Assembly: GCF_001906585.1 (NCBI RefSeq)
Contig: NZ_JUJA01000146.1
Span: forward strand, 152,541-197,872
Length of the DNA: 45,332 bases
Reading direction: 5' to 3'
Origin: Streptomyces kebangsaanensis
Lineage (GTDB): Bacteria > Actinomycetota > Actinomycetes > Streptomycetales > Streptomycetaceae
Positions within the stretch are counted from its first letter, which is position 1. Each line of letters starts with the position of its first letter. Shown in pieces: positions 16,631-24,742 of this stretch. Both the position numbers and the translations under genes were made by a program. The notes beneath the pieces are model-generated. The model saw nothing but the letters and a program-made list of their open reading frames with translations. It was not told the DNA's origin and made no database searches.

Positions 16631-17074
16631 TCAGCGCGTCACCGGGAACGCCGCCACGAACCGCGGCCCGTCTCCCAGGTGCTGGACCGGGAACGAGACC
16701 TTCAGGCCCTGCTCCTGGCCGGCCACCGACAGGTGGGTGACGTAATGCAGGCCGAAGAAGGCCTTCTTGGAGCCGCCCGCGGTGACATACGCGCGGGGGA
16801 GGTTGAGCACCAGCCTGCCCGGCTTCTTGCCGCGGTTGCCGTCGAAGAACAGCACGCGCTGGTTCGTCAGGACGATGTACAGCGGCTGGGGCGCCACCGT
16901 GGCCATCACCGTGCCCGCGCTGAGGATGCCGACCGCGGCGGCGGCGAGCGCCTGCCTGCCGATGGAGACCGAGCCGACCCCGGCCAGGCTCGTCAGCTCC
17001 ACGTGCTCGTCCGCGAGGAGCAAGGGGGCGACGGCCTCGCGCAGTTGACGGGCGCGGCGGGCGTTCAGGGCCAT
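16631..17074 (-). CDS. Hypothetical protein with PH-like fold features (147 aa)
   Basis: A 147-residue protein starting at ATG with GGAG five bases upstream. It has an N-terminal helix (ARRARQLREAVAPLL), one hydrophobic segment (about residues 40-62, ALAAAAVGILSAGTVMATVA) and a C-terminal strand-rich region with LTNQRVLFF, the signature-like strand pair of bacterial PH domains (YIVLTNQRV). It is convergent with the DNRLRE gene. It shares general architecture, but no convincing sequence identity, with the immunity-like proteins at 5-6.6 kb. The function is unknown. Confidence 0.7.
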   Translation of the reverse strand: MALNARRARQLREAVAPLLLADEHVELTSLAGVGSVSIGRQALAAAAVGILSAGTVMATVAPQPLYIVLTNQRVLFFDGNRGKKPGRLVLNLPRAYVTAGGSKKAFFGLHYVTHLSVAGQEQGLKVSFPVQHLGDGPRFVAAFPVTR

Positions 17075-17280
17075 GGGGAACTCCGTTGGGCGGGGCGGTC
17101 CCGGCGAGAGGCGCCCGTCGATCTTGACGGGCGGACGTTAGGGAGATCAGGTGAACATCAGGTGTACGGAAGGTGTGTGCACAGTCAAGCGGCAGTTGTT
17201 TTCGTGCCGCGTCCTGTGCCGCCCGACCTGCGGGCTTCCCGGTGCCGTCCCCGTCACCGGCCTCGCTTAGGATCCGCCGC

Positions 17281-18237
17281 ATGTCGTTCGCCTCTTCCGC
17301 GTCCTCCCCGCCGCCCGACTTCGAGGTCGCCTCCGCCTTTCCCGAGGCCGTCCGGCTGCGGCAGGACGCCGCAGCGGGGGACTGGACCTCGGTGCGTCAG
17401 TACGTCGACTCCCTGCCGCAGGGCACCGACCGGGCCTTCGCGGTGCGCGTGCTGGCCGAGGTGCCGGGCGTCGAGCAGTCGCTGCGCGAGCTGGTCGCCA
17501 CCGCTCCGGACGACGTGTTCGCCCTGACCGTGCTCGGCGCCCGCGAGATCGAGATCGGCTGGGAGATCCGCACCGCGGCGCGCGCCGAGGACGTCGGCCA
17601 CGAGCAGTTCGCCGCCTTCCACGCGCACCTGCGGGAGGCCGAGAAACGGCTCATCCGGGCCACGGCCCTCGACCCGTCCCACGACGCGGCCTGGGCCGAG
17701 CGGCTCAACACCGCACGAGGACTGGAGCTCGGGCAGAACGAGGCGCGGCGCCGGTACGACCGGCTGGCCGCTCATCATCCGCACCACTTCACCGGCCAGG
17801 CCCGCCTGCTCCAGCAACTGTGCCCCAAGTGGGGCGGAAGCTGGCAGGCCGCCCACGGCTTCGCCCAGGAGTGCCTGCGGGGCGCTCCGGACGGGGCCCT
17901 GAACGGCGGTCTGGTCGCGGAGGCGCACCTGGAGCACTGGCTGGAGCTGCGGGAGGGGCGGGAACGCACCGAGTACCTGCGGCAGCCCCACGTCCACGCC
18001 GAACTCGTCGAGGCCGCCGAGCGCTCCGTGGCCCACCCGCACTACCGGCCCACCTACGGATGGGTCACCGTCCAGGGGTGCTTCGCCGCCCTCTTCTCGC
18101 TGATCGGGGACCGCGCACGGGCCGCCGCGCACTTCCGTGCACTGGGCAACCTGGCCTCGGAGTACCCGTGGAGCTACCTGGGCAAGCCGGCCGACGCCTA
18201 CGTCAAGCACCGCGACGCCGCCCTCGCCCCGGGCTGA
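17281..18237 (+). CDS. TPR-like protein (paralogue of 1428-2534)
   Basis: A 318-residue soluble, helical, Ala/Leu/Arg-rich protein without signal or membrane segment. Conserved blocks include WEIRTAARAEDV, AAWAERLNTARGLELG, HHPHHFTGQARLLQQLCPKW and GGSWQAAHGFAQE; the last two are shared with the gene at 1428. ATG at 17281 has AGGA about eight bases upstream. Helical repeat structure suggests a protein-binding role, possibly DUF4034-like. No catalytic motif is seen. The gene ends just before the minisatellite region. Confidence 0.75.
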   Translation: MSFASSASSPPPDFEVASAFPEAVRLRQDAAAGDWTSVRQYVDSLPQGTDRAFAVRVLAEVPGVEQSLRELVATAPDDVFALTVLGAREIEIGWEIRTAARAEDVGHEQFAAFHAHLREAEKRLIRATALDPSHDAAWAERLNTARGLELGQNEARRRYDRLAAHHPHHFTGQARLLQQLCPKWGGSWQAAHGFAQECLRGAPDGALNGGLVAEAHLEHWLELREGRERTEYLRQPHVHAELVEAAERSVAHPHYRPTYGWVTVQGCFAALFSLIGDRARAAAHFRALGNLASEYPWSYLGKPADAYVKHRDAALAPG

Positions 18238-18263
18238 CGGCCCACGGCACCGGGCATCCCGAG

Positions 18264-18295
18264 CCCGCGGGCCCGTAATCCCGCGGGCCCGTAAT
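18264..18295. repeat. Two tandem copies of a 16-base unit
   Basis: The unit CCCGCGGGCCCGTAAT occurs twice head to tail, just upstream of the 9-base repeat array. It lies in the non-coding gap after the TPR-like gene. Confidence 0.85.
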
Positions 18296-18300
18296 CCCGA

Positions 18301-18417
18301 GGGTCCACTGGGCCCGCCGGGTCCACCGGGTCCACCGGGTCCACCGGGTCCACCGGGTCCACCGGGCCCGCCGGGCAGGCCGGGCCCGCCAAGCAGGCCG
18401 GGCCCGCCGGATCCCCC
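18301..18417. repeat. Nine-base minisatellite encoding Gly-Pro-Pro repeats
   Basis: Thirteen 9-base units in register; five central ones are identical (GGGTCCACC) and the rest are variants such as GGGCCCGCC and GGGCAGGCC. On the plus strand, in the frame of the downstream peptidase gene, they read as collagen-like Gly-Pro-Pro/Gly-Arg-Pro triplets, with no stop between the array and that gene. No start codon with a ribosome binding site is seen upstream of the array, so translation is doubtful. Confidence 0.85.
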
Positions 18418-18493
18418 CTCCCCGGGCACGCCCGACTCCCCCGGCACGCCCGAACCCCACCAACGTGACGAACACGCCGAACAGAGGCCGAAG

Positions 18494-20236
18494 ATGAACC
18501 CGCAGGCCGCCGTCCACCGCACCGAGACCGACGGCATACCCACCCTCTTCGCACAGGCCGCCGGGCCGATGCGCGCCGGACTCGTCTTCCGCGTCGGCGT
18601 CGCCGACGAGACGCTGGCCAGGGCCGGCGTCACCCACCTGGTGGAGCATCTGGCCCTGCACCGCCAGGGTCTGGCCGACTACCACTTCAACGGCGCCACC
18701 AAGGCCGCCTTCACCCACTTCCACGTGGAGGGCTCCGAACACGAGGTGGTCGCCTACCTGCAGGGCGTCTGCGCCTCCCTCGCCGCCCTGCCCATGGAGC
18801 GCCTGGAGACCGAGAAGGAGATCCTGCGCACCGAGGAGTCACGGCGCGAGACCCCCCAACTGCCGCTGTGGCGCTACGGCGCCCAGGGATACGGTCTGGT
18901 CAGCTACCCGGAGTGGGGTGTGCGGAACCTGGGCCCGCAGGACGTGGAGGCCTGGGCGCAGACCTGGTTCACGCAGGGCAACGCCGTGCTGTGGGTCGCC
19001 GGTGAGCGTCTGCCGGCCGGGCTCACGCTCAGGCTGCCCGCCGGTCCGCGCCGTTCCCTGCCCGCCGTCACCTCCGCCCTTCCCGCCACCCCCGCCTACT
19101 TCTCCGACGGTACGGGCGGCGTGCTGCTGGACGCCGTCGTCACCGACAGCACCGCCGCCCGGCTGTACGCGGGCGTTCTCGAGCGGGAACTGTCCCGCGC
19201 CCTGCGCCAGGAGGGCGGCTACTCGTACACGGCGGCCACCGACTACACCGCGCGCCGTGACGGTTTCGCCCTGGTGACGGCCTTCGCGGACGCCCTGCCC
19301 GCCAAGCAGGACGCGGTGCTCGGCGGCTTCGTCGACGTCCTCGCCGGGCTCCAGGCGGGCCGGATCGGCCAGGGCGACCTGGACGCGGTCCGCACCCGCG
19401 CCGACAGTGCGCTGGCCGCGCCCGACGCGGCCGTACTGCGGCTGCCCGGCGCCGCGGAGGACCTGCTCGCCGGACGGCCCTCGCGCACCCTCGACGAACT
19501 GCGCGCCGAGTTGCGGGCGGTGACGCCCGAGGACCTGCACACGGTGGCCGTGGAGGCGGCGGGAACGGCTCTGATGCAGGTGCCCGGTGGGCACAGCGCG
19601 GACTGGGCCGGGTACACGGAGGCCCCGACGGGTTCGTCGTACGCCGTGACCGGGCGGCGGTTCGCCTCGAGGAGCCGTGACGGTTCGGCGCTGATCGTGG
19701 GCGAGGAGGGGGTCAGCGTGACGGCGGGCGCGCGGGACGGCACGGAGCACGCGGCGACCGTGCCCTACCGCGCCTGCGCGGCCATGCTGAGCTGGCCGGA
19801 CGGCGGCCGTCGGCTCATCGGCACCGACGGTCTGGTCGTCGACCTGGAACCCGGTCTGTACGGCGTCGACGCGCACACCATGGCGACCGTGGACGCCGCC
19901 GTGCCGCCGACCGCGGTGGTGTGGATGCCGCCCCGGCAGCGGACGCCCGCGCCGGAACCGGGACCGGCCCCTGACGGGAGCGGCGCGTCCCGCGCAGGTT
20001 CGCCGGGCCGGGCCGCGCCCACCCGGCGGACCGGCGGCCAGACGGCGACCCTGGTCGTCTTCGGGCTGCTCAGCGCCCTGTTCGCCTTCCTGGCTCTCTC
20101 GTTCACGGTCTTCGGTGCCGACGATCCGGAGACCAGCACCGGTGAGTGGCTCGCCATCGCGGGCTTCATGTGGGGACTCACCGGCCTGCTGGCCTGGCCG
20201 GCTGTCGGCGTCCTGCGCCGTACCCGGCGGATGTGA
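18494..20236 (+). CDS. M16-family zinc peptidase-like membrane protein
   Basis: A 580-residue protein from ATG 18494, with GAGG six bases upstream. Residues 48-52 are HLVEH, the inverted zinc motif HxxEH of M16 (pitrilysin/processing peptidase) enzymes, and acidic residues of a later ligand helix are seen at 105-115 (ETEKEILRTEES). A second M16-like half follows (about 190-390; LRQEGGYSYTA matches the R/Y substrate-contact block). The C-terminus has a Pro-rich linker and two membrane segments (about 515-570). The frame is open upstream through the collagen-like repeat, but that part lacks a credible start. The substrate is unknown; processing of exported or membrane proteins is possible. Confidence 0.8.
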   Translation: MNPQAAVHRTETDGIPTLFAQAAGPMRAGLVFRVGVADETLARAGVTHLVEHLALHRQGLADYHFNGATKAAFTHFHVEGSEHEVVAYLQGVCASLAALPMERLETEKEILRTEESRRETPQLPLWRYGAQGYGLVSYPEWGVRNLGPQDVEAWAQTWFTQGNAVLWVAGERLPAGLTLRLPAGPRRSLPAVTSALPATPAYFSDGTGGVLLDAVVTDSTAARLYAGVLERELSRALRQEGGYSYTAATDYTARRDGFALVTAFADALPAKQDAVLGGFVDVLAGLQAGRIGQGDLDAVRTRADSALAAPDAAVLRLPGAAEDLLAGRPSRTLDELRAELRAVTPEDLHTVAVEAAGTALMQVPGGHSADWAGYTEAPTGSSYAVTGRRFASRSRDGSALIVGEEGVSVTAGARDGTEHAATVPYRACAAMLSWPDGGRRLIGTDGLVVDLEPGLYGVDAHTMATVDAAVPPTAVVWMPPRQRTPAPEPGPAPDGSGASRAGSPGRAAPTRRTGGQTATLVVFGLLSALFAFLALSFTVFGADDPETSTGEWLAIAGFMWGLTGLLAWPAVGVLRRTRRM

Positions 20237-20354
20237 CCGGTGGCGGGGGCCGCCGTTACCACCTGCCGCAGGCGACATACATGTTTTTGCTGTGCCTTGA
20301 GTGATTTTTGCGGCCGGTGAGACGAATACTTTGGGGCCCGGAGGGGGTGCGTCG

Positions 20355-20373
20355 GTTACCGTGCTCCGGTAAC
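20355..20373. promoter_or_regulatory. Inverted repeat upstream of the DUF1906 gene
   Basis: GTTACCG-N5-CGGTAAC is a perfect 7-bp inverted repeat ending 33 bases before the start codon. It may be an operator or a 5' leader hairpin; the factor is unknown. Confidence 0.35.
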
Positions 20374-20406
20374 GCGCACGGCACGTACACGACAACAGGG
20401 GTGGGG

Positions 20407-21234
20407 ATGGCCGAGCACCGGCAGTCGAAGAAGCGCAGGTACATCACGTGGGCGGCGGTCGGGGCCGTCGTCGCCGCCGGTGCCGGGATCGCGGCGCAGA
20501 CCTCCATGGCGGCCACCACCTGGCCCGCGCAGAAGACCTTCACCGGCCGCGCCTTCGACACCTGCACGGCGCCCTCGCTGAGCGCCATGAAGGCCTGGAA
20601 CACCGGGTTCTACGGCGCCGCCGCCGTCTACATCGGGGGCAAGAACCGCGGCTGCGCCCAGCCCAACCTCACCGCCTCCTGGGTGAAGTCGGTCAGCTCC
20701 ATGGGCTGGAAGCTCATCCCGCTGTACGTCGGCGCCCAGCCGCCCTGCCAGAAGAGCGCCAACCCCGAGCGGCTCACCGCCGCCACCGCCGCCTCCCTCG
20801 GCACCGCCGACGCCAAGGACGCGGTGGCCAAGTCGGCGGCGCTCGGCCTCAAGGCCGGCAGCCCGGTCTACCTCGACATGGAGCCGTACGACATCACCGA
20901 CAAGGCGTGCAACGACGCCGTGCTCACCTACGTCCGCGCCTTCAACAAGGAACTGCGCGCCAAGACGTACCGGGCCGGCTACTACGGCTTCACCAGCTCC
21001 AGCGCCAAGGCCGTCGCCACCGCGACCGACAGGACCGACATGCCGGGCAACCTCTGGTACGCCCTGTGGGACGGCAAGAACACCACGACCACGGACTGGC
21101 CGTTCGGCAAGACCCAGTACACCGATCACAGCCGCGCCCACCAGTACATGGTCAACAGCAAGGAGACGCGCGGCGGGTACACCCTCACCGTCGACCGCGA
21201 CGCCTGGGACGCGCCGGTGGCGATCACGGGCTGA
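20407..21234 (+). CDS. Secreted DUF1906 glycoside-hydrolase-like protein (Rv2525c family)
   Basis: A 275-residue protein from ATG 20407, with AGGGG just upstream. A positively charged n-region (KKRRY) and hydrophobic core (ITWAAVGAVVAAGAGIAA) form a signal peptide. The mature part starts with GRAFDTCTAPSLSAMKAW, then YIGG, IPLYVG, and SPVYLDMEPYD, the acidic strand-end motif of this TIM-barrel family related to GH25 lysozymes. YRAGYYGFTSS and LWYALWDG follow. Members are exported, and a role in cell-wall glycan turnover is suspected but not proven. Confidence 0.85.
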   Translation: MAEHRQSKKRRYITWAAVGAVVAAGAGIAAQTSMAATTWPAQKTFTGRAFDTCTAPSLSAMKAWNTGFYGAAAVYIGGKNRGCAQPNLTASWVKSVSSMGWKLIPLYVGAQPPCQKSANPERLTAATAASLGTADAKDAVAKSAALGLKAGSPVYLDMEPYDITDKACNDAVLTYVRAFNKELRAKTYRAGYYGFTSSSAKAVATATDRTDMPGNLWYALWDGKNTTTTDWPFGKTQYTDHSRAHQYMVNSKETRGGYTLTVDRDAWDAPVAITG

Positions 21235-21283
21235 CGGAGAGGCGGCGGTGCCCGAAGTCGCGGTGAATCGTTGGTCCAATGGC

Positions 21284-21312
21284 TTGGCCGGAGCCCGGCC
21301 GCTGCCTACTAT
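21284..21312 (+). promoter_or_regulatory. Housekeeping-type promoter for the SurA-like lipoprotein gene
   Basis: TTGGCC (21284-21289) and TACTAT (21307-21312) are separated by 17 bases, a good sigma-HrdB-type arrangement, about 55 bases before the start codon. Confidence 0.6.
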
Positions 21313-21366
21313 CGATCACCGCAAGACTTTGTGCACCGTCGCACAATCTCCAAACGGGAGGTCTCC

Positions 21367-21999
21367 TTGCACCGCCGCCGTCGCACCGCGCTCGTCCTGT
21401 CCGCCGCGATCGTCGCGGCGGCCCCCCTGCTCACCGCCTGTGGAAGCGACGCGCATCCCGGCGCGGCAGCTGTCGTCGGCGGGCAGCGGATCACCGTGGC
21501 GCAGCTGCAGAACAGGGTGAACGAGGTGCGCGAGGCGCAGCGGTCCGCGGTCTCCGAAGAGGCGCAGTACCAGCAGGTCGTCGCCCAGACCGGCACCCTC
21601 ACCCGGGACACCCTGCACCGGATGGTGCTCGACCGGGTGCTCGACCGCGCCGCCGGGAACGCCGGCATCGGCGTCACCCGCCGCGAGGTCCAGCAGCTGC
21701 GCACCGAGCTGGAGCAGCAGGCGGGCGGCGCCAAGGCGCTGGAGAACACCTGGCTGCACCAGTACGGAGTGCCGCCGCGGCACCTCGACGAGAACCTGCG
21801 CCTGCAGCTGGAGGCGCAGAAGCTCGCGGACCGGCTGCAGACCGACACCGGTCAGCCGGCCTTCTGGAAGGCGCTGTCCGACGCCTCCGCCGAACTGGAC
21901 GTCGACCTCAACCCGCGCTACGGCGCCTGGGACGCGCAGAAGACCAGCCGGGTGGACGCGAAGGCGTCGTGGCTGCGGGACGTCCCGGCCGCTGAATGA
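21367..21999 (+). CDS. SurA N-terminal domain lipoprotein
   Basis: A 210-residue protein starting at TTG 21367 with GGGAGG five bases upstream. The signal peptide (RRRRTALVLSAAIVAAAPLL) ends in a lipobox, LTAC, so the mature protein is lipid-anchored at Cys. The rest (VVGGQRITVAQLQNRVNEV, then QTGTLTRDTLHRMVLDRVLD) matches the SurA_N chaperone helix bundle; there is no PPIase domain, as usual in the actinobacterial form. It probably helps fold or handle exported proteins. It ends directly before mazG. Confidence 0.85.
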   Translation: MHRRRRTALVLSAAIVAAAPLLTACGSDAHPGAAAVVGGQRITVAQLQNRVNEVREAQRSAVSEEAQYQQVVAQTGTLTRDTLHRMVLDRVLDRAAGNAGIGVTRREVQQLRTELEQQAGGAKALENTWLHQYGVPPRHLDENLRLQLEAQKLADRLQTDTGQPAFWKALSDASAELDVDLNPRYGAWDAQKTSRVDAKASWLRDVPAAE

Positions 22000-22037
22000 C
22001 CCGGGGCGGTGCCGGCCCGGTGCGTTACGTTCGGAGC

Positions 22038-23063
22038 GTGAACACCACCAGCGCGACCACCTCCGAAGCGGCCCCGGGCCGGATCGTCCTGCTCACCACC
22101 AGCCACCGGGTCGCCCCCGGGCTGCTGTCCTGGCCCGCCTGGCAGGCGCTGCGCACGGCCGACCGGGTGCTGTGCGCGGACGGGGCGCACCCGCAGCTGC
22201 CGTATCTGCGGGAGGCCGGGATATCCGTCGCCGAGGCGTCCCCGACCGCCGAGGAACTGGTCGACGCGTGCACCGGCGGCCGTACGGTCGTGGTCGTGGC
22301 CACCGGCGAGGGCGAGCCCGCCCTGACCGACGGCCTGGCCCGCCTGGCCGGCTCCGGCCGTGTGAACATGCCGGAGCTGGAGCTGCTGCCCGCCTCCTAC
22401 GACCTGCCGGGCGCCCGCCTGCTCGACCTCGTCCAGGTCATGGACCGCATCCGCGCCGAGTGCCCCTGGTCGTCGCGGCAGACCCACGAGGGCCTGGCGA
22501 AGTACGGCATCGAGGAGGCGTACGAGCTGGTCGAGGCGATCGAGGACGGCGACCGGGAGGAGCTGCGCGAGGAGTTGGGCGACGTCCTGCTCCAGGTGGT
22601 CTTCCACGCCCGTATCGCCGAGGAGGACCCCGAGGAGCCGTTCTCCGTCGACGACGTGGCCGGCACCATCGTCGCCAAGCTGATCCACCGCCACCCGCAC
22701 GTCTTCGGCGAGGAGACCGCCGAGACCCCGGAGGACGTCAAGGCGCACTGGCTGCGCACCAAGGCCGCCGAGAAGCAGCGCACCTCCGTCACCGAGGGCA
22801 TCCCGCTCGGCCAGCCGGGCCTCGCGCTCGCGGCGAAGCTGGCGTCCCGGGTCCGCACGGCGGGCCTGGACGTCCCGCTCCCGAAGCGGGAGGGCATCGG
22901 CTACGAACTGCTGTCCCTGGCGGTCCGGGCAGAGGCGGAGGGAGCGGACCCGGAGTCGGCGCTGCGGGCGGCGGCACGGGCCTACCGGGACGCGATCCGG
23001 ACCGCGGAGGGCCACGAGGAGCACAAGGAGCACGAGGAGAAGGACGCCCGGGGCCGGCAGTGA
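22038..23063 (+). CDS. mazG: MazG nucleoside triphosphate pyrophosphohydrolase
   Basis: A 341-residue protein with an N-terminal extension of about 125 residues (SAM-methylase-like Actinobacteria form) and one clear MazG domain: LLDLVQVMDRIRAECPWSSR, then EEAYELVEAIEDGD and EELREELGDVLLQVVFHARI, with the EExxE and ExxD metal ligands. It hydrolyses NTPs or dNTPs to monophosphates, cleaning the pool. GTG 22038 is preferred: TACGTT ends six bases upstream as a possible -10, which suggests a leaderless message, and GGAG is too close to be a normal site. ATG 21996, overlapping the stop of the lipoprotein gene, is the alternative. Confidence 0.88.
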   Translation: MNTTSATTSEAAPGRIVLLTTSHRVAPGLLSWPAWQALRTADRVLCADGAHPQLPYLREAGISVAEASPTAEELVDACTGGRTVVVVATGEGEPALTDGLARLAGSGRVNMPELELLPASYDLPGARLLDLVQVMDRIRAECPWSSRQTHEGLAKYGIEEAYELVEAIEDGDREELREELGDVLLQVVFHARIAEEDPEEPFSVDDVAGTIVAKLIHRHPHVFGEETAETPEDVKAHWLRTKAAEKQRTSVTEGIPLGQPGLALAAKLASRVRTAGLDVPLPKREGIGYELLSLAVRAEAEGADPESALRAAARAYRDAIRTAEGHEEHKEHEEKDARGRQ

Positions 23064-23233
23064 GCTGATGACCAGGGTCCTGTGGACGCTGCGGAAGCGG
23101 CGCCGTGCCCGTGCGGCGCCGTCGGCCGGGGCATCGGGGTCGAGCGATGCGACGTGACGGCCCCTGATCCACGGTGCCCTCGCTCCGGCCCCGCGGTGTG
23201 CGGGGCCCTCGGCGGCCCGGATACCGTCGGGGA

Positions 23234-24514
23234 GTGACCAGCCGGCCCCAGCTCCCCAGCACCGCCCCCGTACCCCCCGAACTCTTCACCTGGGAGTTCG
23301 CGAGCAACCCCTACCCCGCCTACGCCTGGCTCCGCGAGCACGCCCCCGTGCACAGGACCCGCCTCCCCAGTGGGGTCGATGCCTGGCTGGTCACGCGGTA
23401 CGCCGATGCCAAGCAGGCTCTCGCCGACAACCGCCTCTCCAAGAACCCGGCCCACCACGACGAGCCCGCGCACGCCAAGGGCAAGACCGGCATCCCCGGT
23501 GAGCGCAAGGCCGACCTGATGACGCACCTGCTCAACATCGACCCGCCGGACCACACCCGCCTGCGCCGGCTGGTCAGCAAGGCGTTCACCCCGCGCCGCG
23601 TCGCCGAGTTCGCCCCCCGCGTGCAGGAGATCGCCGACGGTCTCATCGACGCCTTCGCCGGCCGCGGCACCGCCGACCTCATCCACGAGTTCGCCTTCCC
23701 GCTGCCCATCCACGCCATCTGCGACCTGCTCGGCGTCCCCCGCGAGGACCAGGACGACTTCCGGGACTGGGCCGGGATGATGATCCGGCACGGAAAGGGC
23801 CCCCGGGGCGGAGTCGCCCGCTCGGTGAAGAAGATGCGCGGCTACCTCGCCGACCTCATCCACCGCAAACGCCAGGCCCTGCCCGCCGAACCCGCCCCCG
23901 GCGAGGACCTCATCTCCGGTCTCATCCGCGCCTCCGACCACGGCGAGCACCTCACCGAGAACGAGGCCGCCGCCATGGCCTTCATCCTCCTCTTCGCCGG
24001 CTTCGAGACCACTGTCAACCTCATCGGCAACGGCACCTACGCCCTGCTCGCCCACCCCGAGCAGAGGGACCGGCTGCAGCGGTCCCTCGCGGAGGGGGAC
24101 AGGGGCCTGCTGGAGACGGGAGTGGAGGAACTCCTGCGCTACGACGGCCCCGTGGAGCTGGCCACCTGGCGCTTCGCCACCCGCCCGCTCACCATCGGCG
24201 GGCAGGACATCGCCCCGGGCGATCCGGTCCTCGTCGTCCTCGCCGCCGCGGACCGGGATCCGGAGCGCTTCGCCGACCCCGACGTCCTCGACCTCGGCCG
24301 ACGTGACAATCAACACCTCGGGTACGGGCACGGCATCCACTACTGCCTCGGCGCCCCGCTCGCCCGCCTGGAGGGCCAGACCGCCCTCGCGACCCTGTTC
24401 ACCCGCCTTCCTGACCTCCAACTCGACGTGGAGGCAAGCGACTTGCGCTGGCGCGGCGGGCTCATCATGCGCGGTCTGCGGACCCTGCCCGTGCGGTTCG
24501 CGCCGCACTCCTAA
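23234..24514 (+). CDS. Cytochrome P450 (CYP107-like)
   Basis: A 426-residue P450. The landmarks are complete: I-helix oxygen-binding FAGFETT, K-helix ELLR (ExxR), the WRFATRP segment, and the haem loop LGYGHGIHYCLGAPLARLEG with the ligand Cys. DPPDHTRLRRLVSKAFTPR is the C-helix region that contacts haem propionates. No N-terminal anchor, as usual for soluble bacterial class I P450s fed by ferredoxin; no ferredoxin gene is adjacent. GTG 23234 follows TACCGT (23223-23228) by five bases and may be leaderless. The substrate is unknown. From memory, a CYP107-type gene sits at the same place beside the rpf pair in S. coelicolor. Confidence 0.9.
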   Translation: MTSRPQLPSTAPVPPELFTWEFASNPYPAYAWLREHAPVHRTRLPSGVDAWLVTRYADAKQALADNRLSKNPAHHDEPAHAKGKTGIPGERKADLMTHLLNIDPPDHTRLRRLVSKAFTPRRVAEFAPRVQEIADGLIDAFAGRGTADLIHEFAFPLPIHAICDLLGVPREDQDDFRDWAGMMIRHGKGPRGGVARSVKKMRGYLADLIHRKRQALPAEPAPGEDLISGLIRASDHGEHLTENEAAAMAFILLFAGFETTVNLIGNGTYALLAHPEQRDRLQRSLAEGDRGLLETGVEELLRYDGPVELATWRFATRPLTIGGQDIAPGDPVLVVLAAADRDPERFADPDVLDLGRRDNQHLGYGHGIHYCLGAPLARLEGQTALATLFTRLPDLQLDVEASDLRWRGGLIMRGLRTLPVRFAPHS

Positions 24515-24638
24515 GTCCGGACAGAGCCGGACAAGGGCCGTGCGCGGGCCCTGCCCCGGCTCTGCGGCCGCCGCCGGCGAGCGCAAAGGTGACACGCGCT
24601 CAGTCGCGTGACCTTCACGTGATCTACGCGGCATTAAC

Positions 24639-24668
24639 TTGTGACAAGCGATCGACAGCGGCTACCTT
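24639..24668 (+). promoter_or_regulatory. Candidate promoter for the first rpf gene
   Basis: TTGTGA (24639-24644) and TACCTT (24663-24668) are 18 bases apart, followed by a leader of about 70 bases. The region 24590-24625 also has short GTGA/TCAC motifs that could bind a regulator. Confidence 0.45.
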
Positions 24669-24742
24669 CACCCATCAACGTCGCGGCATCCAGCCGTATC
24701 CGCCGCCACGTTGATCACTGCTGTCGGTTGAAAGGTCTCCGC

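Noticed and set aside
18301-18417. CRISPR array
   Set aside because: The 9-base units are directly adjacent with no spacers, and no cas genes are present.
18137-18493. N-terminal collagen-like extension of the M16-type peptidase as an annotated part of the gene
   Set aside because: The frame is open, but no start codon with a ribosome binding site precedes the repeat, and ATG 18494 has GAGG at proper spacing.
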